This document shows positions 23,858 through 31,869 of a stretch of 39,592 nt of DNA, one piece after another. A program made the translations under genes and the position numbers. The DNA is from JAAYRQ01 sp035647815 (GTDB lineage: Bacteria > Bacillota > Syntrophomonadia > Syntrophomonadales > Syntrophomonadaceae). Each line of letters starts with the position of its first letter. Position 1 is the first letter of the stretch. Under the pieces are notes generated by a model that saw only the letters and a list, made by a program, of their open reading frames with translations, did not search any database and was not told where the DNA came from. The stretch is taken from contig DASRMR010000003.1 in NCBI GenBank assembly GCA_035647815.1, positions 1-39,592 of the forward strand, written 5' to 3'.

Positions 23858-25519
23858 TTGACAACTAATAAGTTGATTAAAGTTAAGATTTACAATTTTG
23901 GGGAGTATGAAGTTTTTAGTGGGACCACGGTAATAGATTTATTAGAATCATTACAACTAGATCTTAAGTATACAGTAGTAGCAGTAAGTATTGATAATAA
24001 CATTACACATCTAAACACAGTTATGGATAAAGATATGGAAATAAAATTAATAGATACATCTTCAGCGGCAGGCTTTAGGAATTATGGACGTAGTGCAACA
24101 TTCATACTGATGAAAGCGACTCGCGACTTATTTCCTAATCGCCAAGTTATAGTAAAACACTCTTTATCAAATGGGTTATATTGTGAATTTTATGATGTAG
24201 ATACTAATGCAGAAGAAGTAGGACAGCTCGAGAAAAAAATGCATGAAATAGTAAGTATGGATATACCTATTAAAAAGCTTATTATGCCTAAAGAGGAAGC
24301 CGTTAATATATTTAAACGTCAAAAAGAATATGACAAGGTAGACTTATTAGCCCATATAGATAAAAAAGAAATTCATGTTTATGAGTTAGACGGATTTTAT
24401 GAATATTTTCATGGAAATATGGTGCCTAAAACTAGTATGGTTAAAAAATTTAGGCTAATCTCATATAGTCATGGTCTAATACTACAAATTCCACAAATAG
24501 AAGACCCAAGTATATTAAAGCCATATATAGAACAAAAGAAATTAGCTGGTATTTTCCGAGAAGCTAAAGAATGGGCAGATATGTTAGAAACTCCCCATGT
24601 GGCTGCTTTAAACGGAATGATTGAGCAAGAGAAGATTAATGAAATTATTCAAGTTAATGAGGCTTTACATGAAAAGAAGATTGCCTTAATTGCTGATGAA
24701 ATATGTCATGATAGTAATAAAAGAATTATTCTAATATCTGGACCATCTTCATCGGGGAAGACTACATTTGCTCAGCGTTTATTGATTCAATTAAGGGTAA
24801 ATGGTAGAAGACCAGTATCTATTTCTTTAGACAATTATTTTGTTGATCGGCCATTAACTCCTAAAGACGAAGATGGAAACCTAGATTTTGAAGCACTAGA
24901 AGCTATAAAACTGGACTTATTTAATGATCATCTGACGAAATTATTAAAAGGCGAGGAAGTTGAAGTCCCGGTATTTAATTTTATAGAAGGTCGGGCAGAA
25001 CCTAATGGGGCATTAATAAAAGTTCCGGTAGGTGAACCTATAATACTTGAGGGAATTCATGCACTAAACGATAAGTTAACTTATCGTATCCCAACGATAA
25101 ATAAATACAATATTTATGTTAGTGCTTTAACTCAATTAAACATTGATTATACTAATAGGATTCCTACCACAGATTGTCGTCTATTAAGGCGAATGGTCAG
25201 AGATAATAGAACTCGTGGTATCGATGCTATTAGCACTATAAATCGTTGGGCATCAGTCAGACGTGGGGAAGAAAAGAATATTTTCCCTTTTCAAGAAAAT
25301 GCAGATGTCATGTTTAATACTTCTTTAGTATATGAGTTAGCGATTATTAAGCCATTAGCAGAACAGTTATTAAGAGCTATCGGACCTGGAAGTGAGGAAT
25401 ATGCAGAAGCACGGCGACTCTTGAAATTCTTAAGCTATTTCAAACCGATTGAAGCTGATGGGATTCCCCCTAATTCTATTTTAAGAGAATTTATAGGTGG
25501 AAGTTGTTTTAAACATTAA
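23858..25519 (+). CDS. TGS-domain nucleoside (uridine) kinase-like protein
   Basis: 553-residue fusion. Residues about 5-70 form a TGS-like ubiquitin fold. Residues about 75-230 resemble the ThrRS/AlaRS second additional domain (FILMKATRDLFPNRQVIVKHSLSNGLYCEF). Residues about 285-500 are a phosphoribulokinase/uridine kinase-type P-loop domain. That domain has Walker A GPSSSGKTT (295-303), SLDNYFVDRPLTPKDEDGNLDFEAL, and LEGIHALNDKL. Such fusions are known in Clostridia and Thermotogae, usually named uridine kinase or nucleoside kinase. The real substrate is uncertain. TTG start with AAAGGAGGAG. Single gene with its own terminator. Confidence 0.85.
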   Translation: MTTNKLIKVKIYNFGEYEVFSGTTVIDLLESLQLDLKYTVVAVSIDNNITHLNTVMDKDMEIKLIDTSSAAGFRNYGRSATFILMKATRDLFPNRQVIVKHSLSNGLYCEFYDVDTNAEEVGQLEKKMHEIVSMDIPIKKLIMPKEEAVNIFKRQKEYDKVDLLAHIDKKEIHVYELDGFYEYFHGNMVPKTSMVKKFRLISYSHGLILQIPQIEDPSILKPYIEQKKLAGIFREAKEWADMLETPHVAALNGMIEQEKINEIIQVNEALHEKKIALIADEICHDSNKRIILISGPSSSGKTTFAQRLLIQLRVNGRRPVSISLDNYFVDRPLTPKDEDGNLDFEALEAIKLDLFNDHLTKLLKGEEVEVPVFNFIEGRAEPNGALIKVPVGEPIILEGIHALNDKLTYRIPTINKYNIYVSALTQLNIDYTNRIPTTDCRLLRRMVRDNRTRGIDAISTINRWASVRRGEEKNIFPFQENADVMFNTSLVYELAIIKPLAEQLLRAIGPGSEEYAEARRLLKFLSYFKPIEADGIPPNSILREFIGGSCFKH

Positions 25520-25562
25520 GCAAGATGAATAACTACTAATATTAAACCCTTAAAAGGATTAT

Positions 25563-25597
25563 GCCTGTTTTCTGAATAGAAAACAGGCGTTTTTTTA
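25563..25597 (+). terminator. intrinsic terminator
   Basis: GCCTGTTTTCT (25563-25573), loop GAAT, AGAAAACAGGC (25578-25588), then GT7. Very strong. Confidence 0.92.
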
Positions 25598-25688
25598 GAT
25601 TGTTTACAAAAGCACTTTTTCTTTATTTGAAGGAAATAATTTATATATATCGAAATAGAATAATATCCCGTATTAGGAGGAGTTCACA

Positions 25689-25967
25689 ATGAGCATAAAA
25701 AAGGATAATGTAAACAGGGTTACGGTAGAAATTTTCAATGAAGAATATATTGTAAGAGGAAGCGAAAATCCTGAGTATATAAACATGTTAGCATCGTATG
25801 TGGATCGACGTATGAAAATGATCGAACAAAGAAATCCTAATTTATCGACAACTAAAGTAGCTGTTCTGACTAGTTTGAATTTAGCTGATGAGTTAAACAA
25901 ACTACAAGAAGATTATGATGAACTAATCAAAACACTAGAAGAGGAAAAAAGGAACAGGATGGGATAA
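25689..25967 (+). CDS. zapA: cell division protein ZapA
   Basis: 92-residue ZapA, which bundles FtsZ filaments at the division site. N-terminal VTVEIFNEEYIVRGSENPEYINMLASYVDRRM is the family core. The C-terminal half is a coiled coil (about 60-90). ATG with TAGGAGGAG. Its stop overlaps the polX start by one base region (GATAAGATG), so the two are coupled, an arrangement common in Firmicutes. Confidence 0.92.
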   Translation: MSIKKDNVNRVTVEIFNEEYIVRGSENPEYINMLASYVDRRMKMIEQRNPNLSTTKVAVLTSLNLADELNKLQEDYDELIKTLEEEKRNRMG

Positions 25968-25968
25968 G

Positions 25969-27639
25969 ATGACAAACCGCGAAGTAGCTAGAACTTTGGA
26001 TAGAATAGCAGATATTTTATTAATTAAAGATGAAAATATTTTCAAGGTCAGAGCTTATCGCAAGGCTGCAGAGTCTGTATATCATCTAGATGAGAATCTT
26101 ATCGTTCTTTATGAGCAAAATAAAATAGGAGATATTCCTGGGGTTGGAAAAGCTGTAAAAACCCACATTGAAGAGATGTTGGAGAAAGATAGTTGTGAAT
26201 ATTACGAAAATCTACTTAAGGAAGTACCTTTTGGAGTTTTAGAAATGCTTGCTATTCCCGGCCTAGGCCATAAAACAGTGAGAGTAATTTATGAAGAACT
26301 AGGAATTGACAATGTAGAAGACTTGGCCTCAGCAGTTGAAGACAAAAAGATACGCAAACTACCTGGTTTAGGTAGTAAAAGTGAATACAATATTAAAAAA
26401 GGCATAGAATTTCTGCACAAATCCTACGGTAAGGCAAATTTAGGTGTAGCATTGCCTATTGCAGAAGATTTCCTTAGAGTTTTGCAAAACTCTAAGGGGG
26501 TGCAGAAAGCAAGTATTGTAGGAAGTGCCCGCAGAGGAAAAGCTTTAGTAAGTGATATAGACATATTGGTAGCTACTAATGATTATGAAAATGTAAAAGA
26601 TACGATTATTAATTATAAAGCAGTCAAAAAGATTAAATCCGTGGGGAAAGATCTTATTGGTGGGGAGTTTGGTTATAATATTGAGTTTGAGGTAATTTTG
26701 GTTGATCTAGCCGATTATATTCATAGCTTAGTATGGACAACAGGCTCAAAAGATTTTTGTGAAGAATTATTTAATGGAGTGAATCGTTCGGAATATACTA
26801 ATATTCCAGATGAATTTAGATTTTTTGAGAAACTAGATTTGCAATATATACCACCTGAGCTAAGAGAAAATCGAGGAGAAATCGAACTAGCAAGAACTTA
26901 TAAACTACCTGATCTAATAAAGGAAGAAGATCTTAAGGGTGATTTACATATTCATTCAGACTGGAGTGACGGTTCGAACAAAATATCGGAAATTGCCGAT
27001 GCATGCAAAGAACTAGGTTATTCTTATATGGCCATAACTGATCATTCTAAATCACTACCGATAAGTGGCGGATTAAATGAGGAAAGACTTTTCGAAGAAG
27101 GTAAAGTAATCGACACTCTTAACCAACATATGGAAGATTTTACTATATTAAAGGGAATCGAAGTAGATATTATGAAAGATGGTTCACTAGATTTTTCAGA
27201 TGAAATACTAGAGGAATTAGATATAGTTGTAGCCTCAATTCATAGTAATTTTAAACTGGACAAAGATAAACAGACTGATAGGCTGTTAAATGCCATGAAA
27301 AATGAACATGTGGATATTATAGGACATTTAACTGGTAGATTATTAAATCGTAGACCAGGGTATGAATTGCATTTAGATAAGATTTTAGAAAGCGCTGCCG
27401 AAAACAATATAATTTTCGAGATTAATTCACATCCAGATCGTCTAGATATTGATGAGAATATGGCACGCCGGGCATCTCAATATGGAATTAAAATAGCAAT
27501 TAATAGTGATGCACATCGCATAGAAGATTTAAAAAACAGAAGATATGGTGTTATCAATGCTAGGCGAGGCTGGCTCACTCCAGCAGATGTAGTTAATACA
27601 TGGGATTTTGAAACACTTACTAAGTACCTAAAAGAATAA
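25969..27639 (+). CDS. polX: PolX-like protein: degenerate polymerase X core plus PHP exonuclease domain
   Basis: Family X DNA polymerase/3'-5' exonuclease, 556 residues. HhH segments at about 46-60 (IGDIPGVGKAVK) and 90-130 precede the nucleotidyltransferase motif GSARRGKALVSDIDIL with D196 and D198. The third metal aspartate is replaced by E241 (FEVILV). I placed it by the constant distance to TGSK (258-261). The segment after TGSKD is about 15 residues shorter than in Bacillus PolX. The PHP domain (from about 325) looks intact: GDLHIHSDWSDGS, ITDHSK, GIEVDI, SIHSN and INSDAH. Exonuclease or AP-type repair activity is therefore likelier than full polymerase activity. Confidence 0.88.
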   Translation: MTNREVARTLDRIADILLIKDENIFKVRAYRKAAESVYHLDENLIVLYEQNKIGDIPGVGKAVKTHIEEMLEKDSCEYYENLLKEVPFGVLEMLAIPGLGHKTVRVIYEELGIDNVEDLASAVEDKKIRKLPGLGSKSEYNIKKGIEFLHKSYGKANLGVALPIAEDFLRVLQNSKGVQKASIVGSARRGKALVSDIDILVATNDYENVKDTIINYKAVKKIKSVGKDLIGGEFGYNIEFEVILVDLADYIHSLVWTTGSKDFCEELFNGVNRSEYTNIPDEFRFFEKLDLQYIPPELRENRGEIELARTYKLPDLIKEEDLKGDLHIHSDWSDGSNKISEIADACKELGYSYMAITDHSKSLPISGGLNEERLFEEGKVIDTLNQHMEDFTILKGIEVDIMKDGSLDFSDEILEELDIVVASIHSNFKLDKDKQTDRLLNAMKNEHVDIIGHLTGRLLNRRPGYELHLDKILESAAENNIIFEINSHPDRLDIDENMARRASQYGIKIAINSDAHRIEDLKNRRYGVINARRGWLTPADVVNTWDFETLTKYLKE

Positions 27640-27695
27640 AGTAAATCAATATGGCGGAATAATAAGTAATACTCTAATATAAGGAGGATTACTTA

Positions 27696-28361
27696 TTGGA
27701 ATTTGTTTTAAGAGCTGGTGTTATGTATATTACAGCTTTATTAATAATCCGTCTTTTGGGGAAAAGGGCTTTAGGCGAACTAGGCCCTTTTGATTTTGTA
27801 GTAATGACTGGTGTAGGTCATACTGTAGTAGCTTTTGCCTTAGATAAAAGTATTCATTATGTTGATGGTTTTATAATATTGGCTACCTTAGCTGGACTCG
27901 AATATCTTATGGGGTTTATAGCGTTAAAAAACCAGACCATGTCTAATTTCATTACTGGGCGTCCAGTAGTTTTAATAGATAATGGACGCATTTTACGCGA
28001 TAATCTAAAAAAGGAGAAATTTAATGTTGATGATCTTTTCCAAGAATTAAGGAAACACGGGGTAAGAGACATTGACGAAGTAGATAAAGGCATATTAGAA
28101 TCTTGTGGAGGCTTTAGCGTAGTTATGAAAGAGTTAGATGAGCCTATAACTCGCAGAGATCTTGGAATTAATCCTGTGGAAAGAACTGAAGTGCCGACAT
28201 TCCAGAAAGTAAAACGCAAAGATTTTTTTGATTTTCAAGCTACAGAATCATTTCAACAAACAGCAGATATTTCGATAGTTAAAACTTTAAAAAATATTGA
28301 AGATAATTTAGTTCTTATGAATAAAAGATTAGAAAGCTTAGAAAACGAGCTGAAACTATAA
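27696..28361 (+). CDS. DUF421 (YetF/YcaP-type) membrane protein
   Basis: 221-residue membrane protein. Three N-terminal hydrophobic helices (about 4-20, 30-50, 55-75) contain LLIIRLLGKRALGELGPFDFVVM, the DUF421 opening. A cytoplasmic domain with GRPVVLIDNGRIL and DDLFQELRKHGVRDIDEV follows, the rest of the DUF421 signature. The tail has a short coiled coil. Family function is not settled; relatives in spore-formers have been linked to germination and lipid interactions. TTG start preceded by AAGGAGG. It follows polX by 56 bases. Confidence 0.9.
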   Translation: MEFVLRAGVMYITALLIIRLLGKRALGELGPFDFVVMTGVGHTVVAFALDKSIHYVDGFIILATLAGLEYLMGFIALKNQTMSNFITGRPVVLIDNGRILRDNLKKEKFNVDDLFQELRKHGVRDIDEVDKGILESCGGFSVVMKELDEPITRRDLGINPVERTEVPTFQKVKRKDFFDFQATESFQQTADISIVKTLKNIEDNLVLMNKRLESLENELKL

Positions 28362-28383
28362 GTATTAACAGGAGGGTATAATT

Positions 28384-29352
28384 TTGAAACTAAGAGAGAT
28401 ATACGAATTAGCGATTAATTTGGGTAAACAAAAAGATATTAGAGGTGATTATCTACAAACCATATTAGATGATGGCGTCCAAAAATATGAAAAACTAAGC
28501 GAAAAAGAAAAAGAGAGTTTCGATATAGAAAGCTTAAAAAACCCGTATGCGGATACTAGGATTTTAGTTGGAACAGGTGATGAGGAAATCAAAATGGTCT
28601 TTTGCGGGATTGATATAGAAACACCCGAAATTCTTTTAGCAGATCGACTAAGGGAAAAAGGGCATAATATTGATTTAGTGATATCTCACCATCCCGAGGG
28701 AGTTGCTTATGCTGCACTTCATGATGTTATGGGTGTGCAAGCTGATATGATGGAAAATATGGGAGTTCCTATTAATGTAGGTGAAGGTGTAATGGCTCCT
28801 AGAATAAGAGAAGTGCAAAGAGGTATAATGCCAGTTAATCATCAAAGATCGGTAGATTCTGCCAGGTTATTAGATTTACCGTTTTTATGTGTACATTCAC
28901 CAGCAGACAACTTAGTAAACGACTTTTTGCAAAATATGTTTACAAGTAAAGAATATAGTACTTTAGATGATGTAATCGAAATGTTGTTAGAGATACCTGA
29001 ATATGATAAAGGGGCAAAACAAAAGGCTGGACCAAGGATAATAGCAGGAAAAAAAGAATTAAGGGCAGGAAAAATATTTGTTAAAATGACTGGTGGTACT
29101 TCAGGTTCAGAAAAGATTTATGAGAAATTATCACAAGCTGGGGTAGGCACTATTATTTGTATGCATATGCCTGAAAAACATATAAAACTAGCTAAGGAAA
29201 ACCAGCTAAATGTTATTATTGCAGGACATATGGCTAGTGATTCTTTAGGTATGAATTTATTTTTAGATGAATTAGAAAAAAAGGGTATAACTATAATACC
29301 TGGCTCAGGGCTTATAAGGGTAAAACGTTTTGCTAATGGTGATTTGCACTAA
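28384..29352 (+). CDS. NIF3-like dinuclear-metal protein
   Basis: 322-residue protein with NIF3/YqfO-family features: ISHHPEG (two adjacent metal histidines, about residues 101-107), LCVHSPADN (about 175-183), and AGHMASDS near the C-terminus (about 287-294). These are the expected ligands of a two-metal site. The family was once annotated GTP cyclohydrolase, and its true activity is debated. TTG start with CAGGAGGG. It lies 22 bases after the DUF421 gene and 22 before the U32 gene, so zapA to mutS2 could be one long operon. Confidence 0.82.
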   Translation: MKLREIYELAINLGKQKDIRGDYLQTILDDGVQKYEKLSEKEKESFDIESLKNPYADTRILVGTGDEEIKMVFCGIDIETPEILLADRLREKGHNIDLVISHHPEGVAYAALHDVMGVQADMMENMGVPINVGEGVMAPRIREVQRGIMPVNHQRSVDSARLLDLPFLCVHSPADNLVNDFLQNMFTSKEYSTLDDVIEMLLEIPEYDKGAKQKAGPRIIAGKKELRAGKIFVKMTGGTSGSEKIYEKLSQAGVGTIICMHMPEKHIKLAKENQLNVIIAGHMASDSLGMNLFLDELEKKGITIIPGSGLIRVKRFANGDLH

Positions 29353-29374
29353 TTGGAAGGTTTGATGATAAAAA

Positions 29375-31867
29375 ATGGAGTTACTAGCACCAGCAGGAAA
29401 TTGGGAAGCGTTTTTAGCTGGGATAAACAATGGTGCAGATGCTGTTTATTTAGGTGGTAAGAGTTTTAGCGCTAGACAATATGCAGCTAATTTTTCTGAT
29501 ACGGAGTTAAAGAAAGCTATTGAATATGCTCATATCAGGGAAAGAAAAATCTATATTACTGTAAACACCTTAATAGATTCAAAGGAACTAAATCTCGCCT
29601 TAGATTATGTTTACAAATTATATCACTTAGGTGTAGATGCAGTTATTGTTCAGGATATAGGCTTAATGGCTGCGATTAGAAAGTTAATGCCGAATCTTCG
29701 TGTACATGCAAGTACTCAAATGACTATTCATAATGAACTCGGAGCTACATTCTTGAGGGATGAAGGTATTAAGAGAATTGTTCTAGCTCGGGAAATGTCC
29801 TACTTTGATCTTAAGAATATTCGGGAAGCTGTTCCTGATGTGGAATTTGAAGTGTTTGTACATGGGGCACTTTGTTATTCATATTCAGGACAATGTTTAT
29901 TTAGCAGTATAGTCGGGGGAAGAAGTGGAAATCGGGGCAGATGTGCTGGACCTTGTCGTTTGCCTTACGATTTATATAATAATACTAGTAAAATAAATAT
30001 GATGGGCAAAGGTAATCATTTAATAAGTCCGGCAGATTTATGTTTGATTAATCATTTGGCAGCTCTAAAAGAAGTAGGTATAAATTCCTTGAAAATTGAG
30101 GGCAGGATGAAGCGCCCTGAGTATGTGGCTATAGTAACTAAAGCTTATCGTCAAGGAATTGATGAACTTAATTCTGATGAAAACAATATTGAACTTACAT
30201 CTAGTAATAAGGAGAATCTCTTAAAAGTCTTTAACCGCAACTTTTCCACCGGTTTCTTAATCAAAGAGAATGAATCTGCTTTTCTAGGCACTTTAAGGCC
30301 AGATAATCGAGGAGTTTATTTAGGCAAGGTAGTCAATCAAAGAACAGATTTTACAACTCAAATAAAACTGGAAGATAAACTTAATATAGGTGATGGTATT
30401 GAAATATGGACAGCAAAAGGGAAAGGTGCCGTTTCAGTAGTCAATGAAATTTTTTCAAAAGGGCAATCAGTTAATTCTGCGCTAAAAAATGACATTATTT
30501 CTATCAAATTCAATGTTCCAGTTTCTAAAGATGCTCAAGTATATAAAAATCGTGATAAAGTCGCGCTAGATGGTGCATTTGCAACGATTAATGAAGATGA
30601 CTATAAAATAGATGTCGATATTACCTTAACACTAGAAAGTGGGAACTACCTCAAGCTAATAATGCAAGATGATAAAGGTAACAAAGTGGAAAAGATGGGT
30701 AGTGTTAAGGCAGATTTGGCTATAAATAAACCTTTAGATGAAAAAGCTGCTAAAAACAAAATAGTGCGTTTGGGAGATACGCCCTTTAGGTTAAGAAACT
30801 TTTATTTTTCCAATCCGGATATGCAAATAGTTCCTTTTAGTGATCTGAATGAAACTAGAAGACAGGCTAGCCATGATTTATTAGAGTTGCGCTTAAATAG
30901 ATTTACACCCAAAAAAGAAACACTATTACCACAAGACTTTAGCCAATTAAAAAATGAATACTTAAAAGTAGAAAAACATATAGAGCAGGATAGAGCAGTT
31001 AAGTTAAGTGTTTTTGTTTCTAGTGTAGAAAATGCAAAAACAGCTGTTAAAGCTGGTGCGGATATAGTTTATGTAGGAATGGAAGGCATAAACAAACATT
31101 CCCAGGTGAAAAATGACGATTTACAAGCTCTAGCAAAATGGGCAGAAAATAAAGGCGCTAGTGTCTTTGCTGCACTAGCTCGTATTCAAAAACCAAACCA
31201 ATTTAATATAGGAAAATCTTTATTAGATATAGGTTTTAAAAACTTTATGGTAAGCAATTTCGGTGCTCTAAACTGGTGTATGCAAAACAAAATAGAACCT
31301 GTAGCAGATTATACTTTCAACATTTACAATCCATATAGTCTAAGATTTTTACTAGATAAAAAAATTAAGAGAATATCGCTTTCTCCAGAACTTAATCTGA
31401 AACAAATTAATCAATTCCCAGATTTGAGTAGAGTAGAACTGATAGTCCATGGTGATTTGATTCTTATGACATCAGAATATTGCATGTTAACAGGGGTGTT
31501 AGGTAATGGAAAACATCCTTGTAAAGAAAGATACTGCGAGCATAATAATTATTTTATACAAGATGAAAAAGGATTTAGATTTCCGGTTACAACTGATGCC
31601 TATTGCCGTTTTTATGTTTTTAATTCGCGTACTTTATCTATGCTAGAAGACTTAGAAAAATTAACTAAGAAAAAACCATATGCACTAAGAATAGAGGCAC
31701 ATAGGCTAAGTGGAGAACAATTAACTAGGACGGTAAGTATTTATAGACAAGTTTTAGAACAAATAAATAGTAATTCAAAACCTGATTTATTAAAAGCAAA
31801 ACTAGAGTTAACTGAAGTAAGCAGTTCACCTTTTACTAAAGGACATTATTATCGTGGGGTATTATAA
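29375..31867 (+). CDS. U32 family peptidase with DUF3656 middle domain
   Basis: 830-residue U32-family protein. The N-terminal TIM-barrel begins MELLAPAGNWEAF. The Fe-S-type cysteine set is C167-x6-C174-x15-C190-x3-C194, within CYSYSGQC and GRCAGPC. A middle segment (about 380-530) matches the DUF3656 position, and a second U32-like half runs from about 540. The second half carries its own cysteines (KHPCKERYC, AYCRF). Characterised relatives such as RlhA, TrhP and UbiU/UbiV act in RNA or ubiquinone hydroxylation rather than proteolysis. A hydroxylation role is therefore as plausible as peptidase. The start at 29375 matches family N-termini, though its Shine-Dalgarno (GGAAGG) is distant. Confidence 0.88.
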   Translation: MELLAPAGNWEAFLAGINNGADAVYLGGKSFSARQYAANFSDTELKKAIEYAHIRERKIYITVNTLIDSKELNLALDYVYKLYHLGVDAVIVQDIGLMAAIRKLMPNLRVHASTQMTIHNELGATFLRDEGIKRIVLAREMSYFDLKNIREAVPDVEFEVFVHGALCYSYSGQCLFSSIVGGRSGNRGRCAGPCRLPYDLYNNTSKINMMGKGNHLISPADLCLINHLAALKEVGINSLKIEGRMKRPEYVAIVTKAYRQGIDELNSDENNIELTSSNKENLLKVFNRNFSTGFLIKENESAFLGTLRPDNRGVYLGKVVNQRTDFTTQIKLEDKLNIGDGIEIWTAKGKGAVSVVNEIFSKGQSVNSALKNDIISIKFNVPVSKDAQVYKNRDKVALDGAFATINEDDYKIDVDITLTLESGNYLKLIMQDDKGNKVEKMGSVKADLAINKPLDEKAAKNKIVRLGDTPFRLRNFYFSNPDMQIVPFSDLNETRRQASHDLLELRLNRFTPKKETLLPQDFSQLKNEYLKVEKHIEQDRAVKLSVFVSSVENAKTAVKAGADIVYVGMEGINKHSQVKNDDLQALAKWAENKGASVFAALARIQKPNQFNIGKSLLDIGFKNFMVSNFGALNWCMQNKIEPVADYTFNIYNPYSLRFLLDKKIKRISLSPELNLKQINQFPDLSRVELIVHGDLILMTSEYCMLTGVLGNGKHPCKERYCEHNNYFIQDEKGFRFPVTTDAYCRFYVFNSRTLSMLEDLEKLTKKKPYALRIEAHRLSGEQLTRTVSIYRQVLEQINSNSKPDLLKAKLELTEVSSSPFTKGHYYRGVL

Positions 31868-31869
31868 AA

